Of a stretch of DNA of 64,000 nt, positions 1 through 8,855 are shown one piece after another. The stretch spans positions 372,001 through 436,000 of the forward strand of contig JABLXX010000002.1 in the NCBI GenBank assembly GCA_013177825.1. Reading direction: 5' to 3'. A model generated the notes under the pieces. The model saw only the letters and a program-made list of their open reading frames with translations. It was not told where the DNA came from and did not search any database. Position numbers and translations under genes: made by a program. Each line of letters starts with the position of its first letter. Position 1 is the stretch's first letter. Origin of the DNA: Syntrophaceae bacterium. Its GTDB lineage: Bacteria > Desulfobacterota > Syntrophia > Syntrophales > PHBD01.

Positions 1-1552
1 CGCGGGGAAGGGGCTCCACGTCCAGCCAGACATCGCCGAACTGACCGCGCCCTCCGGACTGCTTCTTGTACCGTCCCTGGATGCCCATCCTTGGCTTCTT
101 GATCGTTTCTTTATAGGGAACTTTGGGGGTCTTGAGGATGACCTCAACGCCAAACTTCCGCTTCATTTTTTCGACGGTGACCTCGATGTGGACCTGGCCC
201 GTTCCGGAGAGAATCATCTCCTTGGTCTGGTCGTCCCGGCGGTAGGTAAGGGTCGGGTCTTCTTCGATGAGCCGGTTGATGGACGACACGATCTTTTCCT
301 CGTCACCCCGGGACTTGGGCTCGATGGCAAAAGACATGACCGCCGGCGGCGGGGTAATCCGCGGCAGGATGAAAGGGGATTTCTCGAGGCAGAGGGTGTC
401 TCCCGTCAGGGTCTCCTTGAGCTTCGTGACGGCTGCGATGTCGCCCGGTACGAGGGGGTCTTCCGTGGGTTTCTGGGTTTTGCCTTCGAGGAAGAAGATG
501 TTTCCAAAGCGTTCCGTGCTCTTCCGGGTCGGGTTGAAGAACGTAGCGTCGGAGGTCACCGTTCCCGAATAGACGCGGAAGATCGTGACCCGGCCGGCAT
601 AGGGGTCGGCGATGGTCTTGAATACCCGTGCCGTGAAGGGAGAGGTCAATTCCGGCGTTCTTTCCTCCGGCTCCTCCGTTCCGGGTTTCGTTCCCGTCAT
701 CGCACCCCGGTCCAGGGGTGATGGGAACAGCCGGACCATCAGGTCCATCAGGAGGGCGGTGCCGATGTTCTTGAGGGCGGATGTGCAGACGACCGGGATC
801 ATGGACCCGGAGAGCACGCCCTTCCGGAGTCCCCGCTGGAGTTCCTCTGCGCTGAGTTCTCCAGCTTCCAGGTACTTGTCCATGAGGGCCTCGTCCGTCT
901 CGGCGATGTCTTCCACCATGCTGCCCCGGTATTTTTCCACCTGGGCGGCCATGTCGGCGGGAACCTCCGCCGGTTTGAAGGTCCCTTTCCCTTCGTCAAA
1001 GAGGAAGGCCTTTCCCGCCACCAGGTCCACGACGCCCTTGAAGGACGCCTCCGTGCCGATGGGCAGCATCAGGGAGGTGACTTTCCGGCCGAGTTTCGCA
1101 CGGATGCTCTCGACGGCCTTTGCGAAATCCGCCCGTTCGCGATCCATCCGGTTGATGACGGCGATCCTGGGCAGTGCATACTCGTCGGCGTATTCCCAGG
1201 CCTTGATCGTCTGGAATTCGACGCCGCTGACGGCGTCGATGACCACCAGGGCCGCGTCGGCATGGGCCAGGCAACCCACCATGTCATAGGCAAAATTGGA
1301 GTCCCCCGGGGAGTCGAGCAGGTTCACTTTGTGTTTGTCCCACTCGAAGAAATTCACCGCGGTGTTGATGGAACTGCGCCGTTTGTGCTCCTCCGGCTCG
1401 AAGTCCATGGATGAGCTCCCGTCGTCCACGCGGCCGAGGCGCTCCGTCTTGCCGGATACGAAGAGGAAAGACTCGCAGAGCGTCGTCTTGCCCGTTCCTC
1501 CGTGCCCCGCAACGGCAACATTCCTCAACGCTTGTGACTCATATTTTGCCAT
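1..1552 (-). CDS. fusA2: Elongation factor G-like GTPase (EF-G2 type), C-terminus outside window
   Basis: Ribosome-associated translational GTPase of the EF-G family; the first 517 or so codons are present and the gene runs off the left edge. The start ATG has its A at 1552 and reads MAKYESQALRNVAVAGHGG. The P-loop is GHGGTGKTT rather than the AHIDAGKTT of canonical EF-G. Switch I has KRRSSINTA instead of ERGITI. Switch II reads DSPGDSNF, so the catalytic His of DTPGH is Asp. These departures match the EF-G2/EF-G-like paralogue group rather than the main translocase. Domain II (about residues 290-380) and the start of domain III/IV (GQVHIEVTVEKMKRKFGV) follow. The role of EF-G2 proteins is poorly defined: some have ribosome-dependent GTPase activity, and a stress or regulatory role is possible. 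The family call is secure; the physiological role is not. Confidence 0.85.
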   Translation of the reverse strand, partial: MAKYESQALRNVAVAGHGGTGKTTLCESFLFVSGKTERLGRVDDGSSSMDFEPEEHKRRSSINTAVNFFEWDKHKVNLLDSPGDSNFAYDMVGCLAHADAALVVIDAVSGVEFQTIKAWEYADEYALPRIAVINRMDRERADFAKAVESIRAKLGRKVTSLMLPIGTEASFKGVVDLVAGKAFLFDEGKGTFKPAEVPADMAAQVEKYRGSMVEDIAETDEALMDKYLEAGELSAEELQRGLRKGVLSGSMIPVVCTSALKNIGTALLMDLMVRLFPSPLDRGAMTGTKPGTEEPEERTPELTSPFTARVFKTIADPYAGRVTIFRVYSGTVTSDATFFNPTRKSTERFGNIFFLEGKTQKPTEDPLVPGDIAAVTKLKETLTGDTLCLEKSPFILPRITPPPAVMSFAIEPKSRGDEEKIVSSINRLIEEDPTLTYRRDDQTKEMILSGTGQVHIEVTVEKMKRKFGVEVILKTPKVPYKETIKKPRMGIQGRYKKQSGGRGQFGDVWLDVEPLPR

Positions 1553-1663
1553 GGTTTCTCCTTTCAGATTCAATGGAAGGGTCCTGTCCGAAGACCCTGG
1601 TGTTTAGCCAAGATCGGCGCGCCAAGTCAAGACAATTTTCGGCGGAGGAGGAGGGAGGGAACA

Positions 1664-1691
1664 TTGACAATTCCCGGCCGCCGCTTATGTT
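1664..1691 (+). promoter_or_regulatory. Sigma-70-type promoter for ferritin
   Basis: TTGACA (1664-1669), a 16-bp spacer and TATGTT (1686-1691), about 85 bp ahead of the ferritin ATG. The -35 matches the consensus fully and the -10 at four of six positions. A strong AGGAGG ribosome-binding site lies at 1765-1770. No Fur-like palindrome was seen. Confidence 0.5.
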
Positions 1692-1777
1692 AATCCGGCA
1701 TGAAAAAACAGGGGGAGGAGTCCGGCCCGGACGGTTTCGAATGAGAAAAAACGAGTAAAAAAAAAGGAGGCCCCGCA

Positions 1778-2314
1778 ATGATCGGCAAGAAAGTGCACCA
1801 GGCGATGAACGAGCAGATCCGGCATGAACTGGAGTCATACTACATTTACCTGTCCATGGCGGCTTATTTCCACAGCCAGAACCTGGACGGGATGGCCCAC
1901 TGGATGCGCTGCCAGGCCCACGAGGAAATGATCCATGCGATGAAGTTCATGGACCACATCCTGGACCGCGGCGGAGCGGTCAAGCTCCAGGACCTCAAGC
2001 AGATCAAGACATCCTGGCCGTCCGTTCTTGAGGTCTGGCAGGATACCCTGGCCCATGAGCAGTTCATCACCGGCAAGATCCACGGGATTGTCAAAACGGC
2101 CCGGGCGGAGAGCGATTACGCCTCCGACACGCTTCTGAACTGGTTCACGAAGGAGCAGGTGGAGGAAGAGGCGACGGCGGAAAAGGTCCTCCGTCAGATC
2201 GAGATGATCGGCCACACGAAGGAAGGACTCTTCATGCTGGACAAGGAACTGGGAGCAAGGATGTTCCCGGCCGGTTCGCCGCTGGACCCGGCGGCGTACA
2301 ACCTGGCGACTTGA
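1778..2314 (+). CDS. ftnA: Non-haem ferritin
   Basis: Iron-storage ferritin of 178 aa that oxidises Fe(II) and stores it as ferric mineral in a 24-mer cytoplasmic shell. The four-helix-bundle ferroxidase ligands are all at E. coli FtnA positions: Glu17, Glu50, His53, Glu94, Gln127 and Glu130. No haem-ligand Met typical of bacterioferritin is evident. The start is supported by AGGAGG eight bases upstream. It is transcribed alone: EF-G2 diverges on one side and the phosphomutase converges on the other, with a large hairpin between the two 3' ends. Ferritins are common in anaerobes for iron storage and protection from transient oxygen. High confidence from residue-level agreement. Confidence 0.93.
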   Translation: MIGKKVHQAMNEQIRHELESYYIYLSMAAYFHSQNLDGMAHWMRCQAHEEMIHAMKFMDHILDRGGAVKLQDLKQIKTSWPSVLEVWQDTLAHEQFITGKIHGIVKTARAESDYASDTLLNWFTKEQVEEEATAEKVLRQIEMIGHTKEGLFMLDKELGARMFPAGSPLDPAAYNLAT

Positions 2315-2332
2315 GCGGGCGAAGTGCCATCC

Positions 2333-2376
2333 GGCAAGAGGGGGTGCGGATTTGAAATCCGTCCACCCCTTTTGCC
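2333..2376. terminator. Bidirectional hairpin terminator between convergent genes
   Basis: A long imperfect inverted repeat starts GGCAAGAGGGGG and ends CCACCCCTTTTGCC, with an inner GGATTTGAAATCC core. It lies between the ferritin stop (2314) and the phosphomutase stop (2390). A short T run (2378-2381) follows on the + strand. The inner core resembles the hairpin at 15827-15863. Confidence 0.65.
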
Positions 2377-2389
2377 GTTTTGGGTGGTG

Positions 2390-3745
2390 TCAGGACATGG
2401 TTCGCTTCACTTCTTCGAGCGTTCCCTCGATCAGGGACCGGATTTCCCGGAGGCGGTCTTCCGTCGCCGCCTCGAAGCGCAGAACCAGGACCGGCTGCGT
2501 ATTGGAGGCCCGGATGAGGCCCCAGCCGTCGGCGAAGGGGATCCGCACGCCGTCGATGTCGATGACCTTGTAGGTTTCGGCGAAGCGGGCCTTCACTTTT
2601 TCGACGACCCTGAACTTGAGTTCGTCAGGGCAGTCCACGCGGATCTCCGGCGTGGTGAAGGTCTTCGGCACGTCCGCCAGGAGGGCGCTCAGGGAGGCGC
2701 CGGCGGAGGAGACGATCTCCAGGAGCCGGGCCGCCGCATAGATGGCGTCGTCATAACCGAAGTAGCGATCCGCGAAGAACAGGTGGCCGCTCATTTCCCC
2801 CGCCAGCAAGGCCTTTTCCTCCTTCATTTTGCCCTTGATCAGGGAATGGCCGGCCTTCCACATGATGGGCCGCCCGCCGTGCCGGGCGATGTCGTCATAG
2901 AGGTTCTGGGAGCATTTCACCTCGCCGATGATCGCCGCACCGGGGTTCTCTTTGAGGATGAAACGGGAAAAGAGGAGCAGGAGCTCGTCTCCCCACAGGA
3001 TCCGACCGTCGTCGGTGACGGCTCCGATGCGGTCTGCGTCCCCGTCGAAGGCAATGCCGAGATCGGCGCCTTCCCTTTTCACGAGGGAAATCAGGTCCCG
3101 CAGGTTTTCCGGCACCGTCGGATCGGGGAAGTGGTTCGGGAACCGCCCGTCGGGCTCGCAGTGGATGTCCGTAACGCGGCATCCCAGCCGGCGGAACAGG
3201 GGCAGGGCGAAGAGGCCCCCCACGCCGTTTCCCCCGTCGACAACCACGGAGATGCCTTTCCGGACCGCCACGCTTCCGAAGAGATGATCCTCGTATGCCC
3301 CCGCAACGTCCCCGGTCGTCGCACGGCCTTCTCCCCGGTCGTATCGGCCCCGCTCCATGATGCGGCGCAGTTCCTGAATGTCGTCCCCGTAAATCGTATC
3401 GGGACCGACACAGATCTTGAATCCGTTGAATTCCGGAGGGTTGTGGCTTCCGGTGACCATGATGCCGCCGTCCGTTTTCAGGTGGCGGATGGAGTAATAA
3501 AGGATGGGCGTCGCACATAGGCCCACGTCGATGACGTCGATGCCGGTGCCGAGGATTCCCCGGGCCATCGCTCCGGCATAAGATTCGGAGCTGAGCCGGC
3601 AGTCCCGGCCCAGGGTCATCGTCCGGACCCCCCGCTGCCGGGCGAAGGTCCCGATGGCCTGCCCAAGCTCCTGGACGAATGCTGGATCCAGGTCCCTGTC
3701 TACCAGGCCCCTGACGTCGTATTCCCGAAATACCTCCGGATTCAT
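2390..3745 (-). CDS. algC: Phosphomannomutase/phosphoglucomutase (alpha-D-phosphohexomutase)
   Basis: A 451-aa enzyme that interconverts hexose-1-phosphate and hexose-6-phosphate for nucleotide-sugar, LPS or exopolysaccharide synthesis. All four phosphohexomutase signatures are present. The catalytic serine loop is TGSHNPPEFNGFK (about residues 98-110). The metal loop is DGDADR (about 235). The sugar-specificity loop is GEMSGH (about 325). The phosphate-binding loop is RASNTQP near the C-terminus. GEMSGH with a single chain of about 450 residues is typical of bifunctional PMM/PGM enzymes rather than GlmM. The gene ends in TGA, convergent with ferritin, and is divergent from the PTS genes. Substrate preference cannot be settled from sequence alone. 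Confidence 0.9.
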   Translation of the reverse strand: MNPEVFREYDVRGLVDRDLDPAFVQELGQAIGTFARQRGVRTMTLGRDCRLSSESYAGAMARGILGTGIDVIDVGLCATPILYYSIRHLKTDGGIMVTGSHNPPEFNGFKICVGPDTIYGDDIQELRRIMERGRYDRGEGRATTGDVAGAYEDHLFGSVAVRKGISVVVDGGNGVGGLFALPLFRRLGCRVTDIHCEPDGRFPNHFPDPTVPENLRDLISLVKREGADLGIAFDGDADRIGAVTDDGRILWGDELLLLFSRFILKENPGAAIIGEVKCSQNLYDDIARHGGRPIMWKAGHSLIKGKMKEEKALLAGEMSGHLFFADRYFGYDDAIYAAARLLEIVSSAGASLSALLADVPKTFTTPEIRVDCPDELKFRVVEKVKARFAETYKVIDIDGVRIPFADGWGLIRASNTQPVLVLRFEAATEDRLREIRSLIEGTLEEVKRTMS

Positions 3746-3894
3746 GCGTATCTCCTTGCTGAATCAACGTGTTGCGGGTGGCGCTGTCCCCGACCTGAAA
3801 GGCCGCGGGGATGCACGTGAAGAACCGCGAAAACACGAGCTTCTACGTTGAAAAACGCGGCTCTGTCAAGGGGGATTTGGAGGGCCGTTAGGCC

Positions 3895-3923
3895 TTGACA
3901 ACAGCGGGTGAATCCATTAGCGT
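3895..3923 (+). promoter_or_regulatory. Possible promoter for the PTS genes
   Basis: TTGACA at 3895-3900, a 17-bp spacer and a weak TAGCGT at 3918-3923, about 35 bp before the IIA start. Only the -35 is convincing. Confidence 0.3.
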
Positions 3924-3955
3924 AGCGCCCCGATATAACCCAATGGGAGTGCAAC

Positions 3956-4366
3956 ATGATCGGCGTGCTGATTACAACCCATGGCGACCTCGGCAAGGAG
4001 CTGATCAAGGCCGCAGAAATGATCAAAGGTCCCATGAAGGGCGTCCTTCACATCCCCATCGACCAGAGCAAGGGCGTCGAAGAGATCAAGAAGGAGATCA
4101 GTACCGCCATCAAGAAACTCGACCAGGGCAAAGGGGTCCTGATCATGACGGACCTCTTCGGCGGCACCCCTTCCAACATCTCCCTCTCCTTCATGAAAGA
4201 CGGGAAGGTGGAGGTCGTCACCGGCGTCAACCTCCCGATGATGCTGAAGCTCGCCGATATCCGCGAGACCATGAGCCTGAAGGATTTCTCCTGTTTCATC
4301 AAGGATTACGGGAGGAACAACATCTCCCTGGCCAGTGAGATCCTGAACAGGAAAGTCAGCACATGA
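3956..4366 (+). CDS. PTS mannose/fructose/sorbose-family EIIA
   Basis: Cytoplasmic phosphocarrier of 136 aa. It accepts phosphate from HPr on the conserved His9 (ITTHG) and passes it to EIIB. The LIMTDLFGGTPSN motif around residues 62-74 is characteristic of mannose-family EIIA (ManX N-domain/LevD). It is followed 13 nt later by EIIB and then EIIC. The HPr, EI and HPr-kinase genes that often neighbour such clusters in Desulfobacterota are not in view upstream, where the neighbour is a divergent phosphomutase. In this lineage these proteins often act in regulation as much as in sugar import. Family call secure. Confidence 0.9.
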   Translation: MIGVLITTHGDLGKELIKAAEMIKGPMKGVLHIPIDQSKGVEEIKKEISTAIKKLDQGKGVLIMTDLFGGTPSNISLSFMKDGKVEVVTGVNLPMMLKLADIRETMSLKDFSCFIKDYGRNNISLASEILNRKVST

Positions 4367-4379
4367 CGGGTTTCCGGAC

Positions 4380-4865
4380 ATGGACATCGTCCTGGTGAGA
4401 ATCGACAACCGTCTGGTCCACGGCCAGATCATCGAGGCATGGGTTCCCTTTGCCCGGGCCAATTGCATCATCGTCGTCGACGACCACGTGGCGAGCGACT
4501 TCTTCCGGGAGACCGTCATCAAGATGTCCGTCCCCCGCGACATCGAAACCCTGATCAGCAGCGTCGATGAATTTCCGCGAAACATGGAGCGGGTCGAGAG
4601 CAAACGCAAGGCGATCATCCTGTTCTCTTCCCTGAAGGATGCCCTGCGGGCGTATCATGGCGGATTCCACTTCGAGCGCCTGAACATCGGAAACATCCAC
4701 AACGAGGAATGCATCCATCAGTGCGCTCCCTCCGTTTTGCTGGGGGAAGAGGATCTTTCCGCCATTCGGGAACTCGTGCGGGATGGCGTCCACGTGGATG
4801 TCCGCCGCGTTCCGAGGGAAAAACCCGTCGACATCCGGGACATCCTCGGCAACGAGACCCCCTAG
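4380..4865 (+). CDS. PTS mannose/fructose/sorbose-family EIIB
   Basis: A 161-aa EIIB phosphotransferase domain. The diagnostic RIDNRLVHGQ motif places the phosphorylated His at residue 14. The Rossmann-like core continues with IIVVDDHVASDFF and the conserved LNIGNIH segment. It takes phosphate from EIIA and hands it to the sugar in the membrane complex. The ribosome-binding site is weak, suggesting translational coupling to EIIA. It ends with a genuine TAG stop: reading through would give a tail overlapping EIIC with no family similarity. This is useful when judging the in-frame TAG codons elsewhere in the window. Confidence 0.9.
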   Translation: MDIVLVRIDNRLVHGQIIEAWVPFARANCIIVVDDHVASDFFRETVIKMSVPRDIETLISSVDEFPRNMERVESKRKAIILFSSLKDALRAYHGGFHFERLNIGNIHNEECIHQCAPSVLLGEEDLSAIRELVRDGVHVDVRRVPREKPVDIRDILGNETP

Positions 4866-4905
4866 CGCCTCCTTTCCGATTTGTGGATGCCCTCCGGAGG
4901 GACCC

Positions 4906-5604
4906 GTGCACTGGAAAATCCTTCTCATTGCCGTGACCGGCGGATCGATGTGCCTGGACCGGATCGTTCTCCAGGCCATGATCTCGCGTCCCGTCGTGGC
5001 GGGGACCCTTGCGGGCTGGATGCTGGGGGATTTTACGACGGGGCTGCTCGTCGGGGCTCTGATGGAGCTCTTCTGGATCGACCACCTGCCCATCGGAACC
5101 TACATCCCGCCCAATGAGACCATCGTAACCATTCTGGCCGTTTCGTCCGTCATCCTGACCAACCCCGTTTCGTCCGGAGGCGTCCCGCGGGAAGCCGTCG
5201 CCCTTTCCCTCCTTCTGTTTCTCCCCGTCGCCTACCTGTCCCAGAAAGGGGAGCATGTCCTTGTCATGCTGAACGAAAGGCTGGCGCGGCAGGCCGTGAC
5301 GGCCGGGGAGGAGGGCGACCTCAGGGCCGTTTCCCGGCTGCATTGGCGGGCTCTCGGGCGCTACTGGCTGCTGTCGGTCGGGCTCATTGCCGTCCTGCTG
5401 GCGGTGGGCGTTCCCCTGCTGGAATGGCTCCTGGCGCACCTTTCCACGCCCGTTCGCACCGCCCTGCAGTTTACCTATTTCCTGTTTCCTGTCGTGGGAA
5501 TCGCCGCCGCCCTGAAGGCCTTCTCGCAGAAACGGGCGCTTCACGTGTTCTGCGCCCTCTACCTGGCGGCAGTCCTATTCCTGGAGCTGCTACAGATCGT
5601 CTGA
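4906..5604 (+). CDS. PTS mannose/sorbose-family EIIC permease
   Basis: A 232-aa integral membrane subunit with several hydrophobic segments, starting at GTG 4906 behind GGAGGG (4896-4901). The family motif region is recognisable: VTGGSMCLDR, then RPVVAGTLAGWMLGDF, LVGALMELFWIDHLPIG and PPNETI. It forms the sugar channel with EIID in complete mannose-family systems. It is slightly shorter than usual (about 250 residues). No EIID follows; the next gene is rimI, 13 nt downstream. Either EIID is elsewhere in the genome or the set is vestigial or regulatory. The frame extends further upstream to 4783, but that part overlaps EIIB and lacks family similarity. Confidence 0.82.
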   Translation: MHWKILLIAVTGGSMCLDRIVLQAMISRPVVAGTLAGWMLGDFTTGLLVGALMELFWIDHLPIGTYIPPNETIVTILAVSSVILTNPVSSGGVPREAVALSLLLFLPVAYLSQKGEHVLVMLNERLARQAVTAGEEGDLRAVSRLHWRALGRYWLLSVGLIAVLLAVGVPLLEWLLAHLSTPVRTALQFTYFLFPVVGIAAALKAFSQKRALHVFCALYLAAVLFLELLQIV

Positions 5605-5617
5605 ACCGGAGTTCCGG

Positions 5618-6079
5618 ATGAACGTGCCCATCGAGAATTCGCCGGTGATGGAAGCGGATCTGGAGGAGATCCTGGACATTGAGCAGGCCTGCTTCCCGAC
5701 ACCCTGGTCTCTGGAGCTTTTCCGCCGCGAACTGGAACTCGGCATCTCCAGGGGGATGGCGGTTCGTGCAGCGGACGGGGCGGGGACCATCGTCTGCGGA
5801 TACCTGTTCTTCTGGGTTGTCGCCGGCGAGGGCCAGCTCCAGCGGATCGCCGTCCGGCAGGACCTCCGGCGCTCCGGCATCGCCGACCGCCTGATGGAGG
5901 GGATGCTGGATATCTGCCGGCGGGAAGACGTGACGCGCATCATGCTGGAAGTGCGGAGAAGCAACGAGGCGGCCATCGGGCTATACCGGAAATGGGGATT
6001 TCGCCGGACCGGAATCCGGCGCGGTTATTATCCCGAGACCGGCGAAGACGCGGTGCTCATGGAGTGGAACGCTTCCTGA
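5618..6079 (+). CDS. rimI: Ribosomal protein S18-alanine N-acetyltransferase
   Basis: A GNAT acetyltransferase of 153 aa that acetylates the N-terminal alanine of ribosomal protein S18. The acetyl-CoA loop is RRSGIA, preceded by LQRIAV. The RimI-typical C-terminal half has LEVRRSNEAAIGLYRKWGF, then GYYPETGEDAVLM. The N-terminal IEQACFPTPW is also characteristic. It starts 13 nt after the PTS EIIC stop and precedes pyrK, so it may be co-transcribed with both. Substrate identity rests on the family signature only. Confidence 0.88.
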   Translation: MNVPIENSPVMEADLEEILDIEQACFPTPWSLELFRRELELGISRGMAVRAADGAGTIVCGYLFFWVVAGEGQLQRIAVRQDLRRSGIADRLMEGMLDICRREDVTRIMLEVRRSNEAAIGLYRKWGFRRTGIRRGYYPETGEDAVLMEWNAS

Positions 6080-6184
6080 GAGAGGTTCCGGGCGGATTTG
6101 GCGTTGCATTTGCCGGTTTCCTGTGAGAAAAGAAGCGGACTTTTCAAGCATACAGGATCGTTCAAGAAATCAGACGGAAGCGAG

Positions 6185-7027
6185 ATGGTGGGCCGAAACC
6201 TAGAGGAAGCGGAGCGAAACGTTGCGGGACGGGTGCTGTCGAACCGGAAGACGGCGCCGGGCCATTTCCACCTGATCCTGGAGCTTCCGGATTCTTTCAC
6301 CGACCCGTTTCCCGGGCAGTTCGTCATGGTGCGGATACCCGGACGGACGGATCCCCTCCTGGCCCGGCCCCTCAGCATCTATGGCTTTTCTCGGCAAGAG
6401 GGCGGGGCTCGCCTGGAGCTCCTTTACCGGGTGGCCGGGAAGGGCACGGCCCTTCTGGCGGGGCTCCATACGGGCGGGGAACTGCAGGTCCTGGGACCCC
6501 TGGGCCGGGGATTCCGCATTGCCCCGGAACTCCAAACAATCGTACTTGTCTCCGGCGGTATCGGCATCGCCCCGCTGACCTTCCTGGCGGAACACTGCCG
6601 AAGTCTGCCCGCCGTGCCGGCGGGAAGGGAGATCGTCTGCTACGCCGGCGCCCGCTGCTCCGAGGCCCTGGTCGGGCTGGAGCGGATGGAGGCTCTGTGT
6701 TCGCGGGTCGTCGTCACGACGGACGACGGCACCTGCGGGGCCTGCGGCATCGTGACGGACCCCCTCGGCCGGGATCTTCCGTTGTTCCCTCCCGGAGAGA
6801 CGGCCGTTTACGCCTGCGGTCCCCGGCCGATGCTTGCGTGTCTTGCGGACATGCTCCGGGAGTCGCCCGTTTCCTGCCAGGTCTCCGTGGAGGAGCGCAT
6901 GGCCTGCGGGCTCGGAGCCTGCCTGGGATGTGCCGTCGCCGTCCGGAGCGGAGAAGACTCCCTCGTATACGCACGGGCTTGCAAGGAAGGACCGGTTTTC
7001 GACATCCATGAACTCGACTGGCGGTAA
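6185..7027 (+). CDS. pyrK: Dihydroorotate dehydrogenase B, electron-transfer subunit
   Basis: A 280-aa FAD/[2Fe-2S] subunit that passes electrons from dihydroorotate oxidation in PyrD to NAD+. The FAD motif RPLSIYG and the NAD-binding GGIGIAPL and YACGPRPML segments are in the expected order. The C-terminal cluster cysteines are CGLGACLGC plus a later Cys in [11 protein letters not shown] 6185 fits the family N-terminus; a TTG at 6098 in the same frame would add 29 unsupported residues. It overlaps the start of pyrD by 20 nt, so translation is coupled. This is the class 1B (NAD-linked, anaerobe-compatible) form of the pyrimidine pathway enzyme. Confidence 0.9.
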   Translation: MVGRNLEEAERNVAGRVLSNRKTAPGHFHLILELPDSFTDPFPGQFVMVRIPGRTDPLLARPLSIYGFSRQEGGARLELLYRVAGKGTALLAGLHTGGELQVLGPLGRGFRIAPELQTIVLVSGGIGIAPLTFLAEHCRSLPAVPAGREIVCYAGARCSEALVGLERMEALCSRVVVTTDDGTCGACGIVTDPLGRDLPLFPPGETAVYACGPRPMLACLADMLRESPVSCQVSVEERMACGLGACLGCAVAVRSGEDSLVYARACKEGPVFDIHELDWR

Positions 7028-7949
7028 CCCTCCATCCCTCGCCGTTTCGATCGGAGGCCTGACCCTGAAAAACCCGGTCATGCCCGCGTCGGGCACCTTC
7101 GGGTACGGGGAGGAGTACGCCCCGTTCGCGGACCTGAACCGCCTGGGGGCCGTCGTCACCAAGGGCATCTCCCTTCTGCCCCGGACCGGCAACCCGCCTC
7201 CCCGGATCATGGAGTCGCCCGCGGGGATGCTTAATGCCGTGGGCCTGCAGAACGTGGGCGTCCGGGCGTTCGTCTCGGAAAAGCTGCCTTATCTCAAGCA
7301 GTTCGATGTCCCGGTGATTGCCAACATCTTCGGAGAGGCCGTCGACGAGTACGCCGCCGTGGCGGAGATCCTGAGCCGGGCCGGCGGCGTCCATGCCCTG
7401 GAGGTGAACATCTCCTGCCCCAACGTGAAGAAGGGCGGGATCGCCTTCGGGGCCCGGCCGGAGTCGGCTGCAGAGGTGACGGCGGCGGTCCGGGGCAGCA
7501 CGGACCTGCCGGTGATCGTGAAGCTCACTCCCAACGTGACGGACATCGTCGAGATCGCCCTGGCCTCGGAATCCGCCGGAGCCCACGCCCTGTCGCTCAT
7601 CAACACCCTCCTGGGCATGTCCATCGACGTGGAGCGCCGCGTCCCCCATCTCGCGAACGTTACCGGCGGGCTCTCCGGGCCGGCCGTCCGGCCAGTGGCG
7701 GTGCGCATGGTCTGGCAGGTCGCCGGCCGGGTGAAGGTTCCCGTCATCGGCGTCGGGGGCATCGTCGACGCGGCGAGCGCCCTGGAATTCCTCATCGCCG
7801 GGGCCCGGGCCGTCCAGGTGGGGACGGGGCAGTTCGTGAATCCCGGGACAACCCTGGACGTGATCGACGGGATCGAAGCCTATCTGCATCGGCACGGCAT
7901 GAAGGGCGTGCAGGATCTGATCGGATCACTCCAGTGCAATTTTGCATAA
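7008..7949 (+). CDS. pyrD: Dihydroorotate dehydrogenase B, catalytic subunit
   Basis: A 313-aa FMN-dependent TIM-barrel enzyme converting dihydroorotate to orotate in pyrimidine synthesis. The family N-terminal block has [15 protein letters not shown]. The class 1B signature [11 protein letters not shown] carries the catalytic cysteine. The phosphate/FMN-binding end has [16 protein letters not shown] and [12 protein letters not shown] 7008 lies inside the end of pyrK; the open frame continues further upstream but only as a shadow of pyrK. With pyrK it makes the heterotetrameric PyrD-PyrK enzyme. Confidence 0.93.
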   Translation: MNSTGGNPPSLAVSIGGLTLKNPVMPASGTFGYGEEYAPFADLNRLGAVVTKGISLLPRTGNPPPRIMESPAGMLNAVGLQNVGVRAFVSEKLPYLKQFDVPVIANIFGEAVDEYAAVAEILSRAGGVHALEVNISCPNVKKGGIAFGARPESAAEVTAAVRGSTDLPVIVKLTPNVTDIVEIALASESAGAHALSLINTLLGMSIDVERRVPHLANVTGGLSGPAVRPVAVRMVWQVAGRVKVPVIGVGGIVDAASALEFLIAGARAVQVGTGQFVNPGTTLDVIDGIEAYLHRHGMKGVQDLIGSLQCNFA

Positions 7950-7962
7950 TAAGGAGAACATT

Positions 7963-8838
7963 ATGAAAAGGGCCTTCCTGTTTATGTTCATTCTGCTTCT
8001 GGCGTGCATCCCTCCGGCGTTCGCCGCCTCGTCCGCCATCACCGAGGCGGAGGGGTACTCCTGCATGGGGTACGACAAGTCCCGGAAGACCACGGAAGAC
8101 GACGCACTGGCCAACGCCCGGCGGCAGGCCCTCGAATACGCCGCGACGTACGTGAAAAGCGAGACCAGAGTCGAAGACGCAACCGTCCTGAAGGACCTCC
8201 TGGAGGCCTATGCCAACGGCACCGTCCGGATCCTCCAGGAGCTCCAGCGGACCTGGTACACCGACCCCAAAACCGGCGAGTGCTTCCGGATCAAGGTCAA
8301 GGCCGAGATCCTTCCCGACACGAAGGCCATGGATCGGTTCACTGCAAAGCCCTCCGTGGTGGATGATCCGGGCGCTCCCCTGAACGTCCGCGTCTGGACG
8401 GACAAGAAGACATACCGGCAAGCGGAACAGATCCGGATCTTCCTCAAGGGAAACCGGCCGTTCTTCGCCCGGGTGATCTATTGCGATACCAAGGGACAGG
8501 TGCTCCAGCTGCTGCCGAATCCCTACCGGACGGATAACTATTTCCAGGGCGGCGTGATCTATGAGATCCCCTCGGGCAACGACAAATTCCAGCTCGAAGT
8601 GGTTCCGCCCTTCGGAGAGGAAAAAATCATGGTGTACGCGAGTTCCTCTCCCGTCGGCGATCTCCAGCTGGAAGAGGCGGGTCCGGTTTACGAAGTGCGG
8701 ACGAAGGCGGCGGATATGGCCGTGAAGGTCCGGGGAGTGAACATCGTCAAGATGCCCGCGAAAAACGCCAAGCCGGACGGGCCGGGGGCCGGGGCGGGCT
8801 TTTCCGAGGCCTCGGCGACCCTGCGGACGGGCCGCTGA
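7963..8838 (+). CDS. Secreted DUF4384-type protein
   Basis: A 291-aa exported protein of unknown function. ATG 7963 follows AAGGAG. An N-terminal Sec signal ends near PPAFAAS (about residue 23). The next section (ARRQALEYAATYV) resembles the FlgT/LPP20-like N-terminal domains found in envelope proteins. Residues about 125-235 contain the DUF4384 pattern: drag-free beta segments with LKGNRPFFARVIY, then LLPNPYRTDNYFQGG and IYEIP. The C-terminus is a low-complexity Pro/Gly/Ala tail. DUF4384 modules often accompany envelope or secretion-related genes, but no partner is evident here. It follows pyrD by 13 nt and precedes an MBL hydrolase by 17 nt. Confidence 0.7.
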   Translation: MKRAFLFMFILLLACIPPAFAASSAITEAEGYSCMGYDKSRKTTEDDALANARRQALEYAATYVKSETRVEDATVLKDLLEAYANGTVRILQELQRTWYTDPKTGECFRIKVKAEILPDTKAMDRFTAKPSVVDDPGAPLNVRVWTDKKTYRQAEQIRIFLKGNRPFFARVIYCDTKGQVLQLLPNPYRTDNYFQGGVIYEIPSGNDKFQLEVVPPFGEEKIMVYASSSPVGDLQLEEAGPVYEVRTKAADMAVKVRGVNIVKMPAKNAKPDGPGAGAGFSEASATLRTGR

Positions 8839-8855
8839 ACGGAAGGAGGAGGGCC

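Noticed and set aside
2324..3520. Long + strand open frame opposite the phosphomutase
   Set aside because: Antisense shadow of a GC-rich gene; the minus-strand protein has all phosphohexomutase motifs.
4863..5117. Read-through of the TAG ending PTS EIIB
   Set aside because: The extension overlaps EIIC in another frame, has Arg/Pro-rich shadow composition and no family similarity; TAG is a true stop here.
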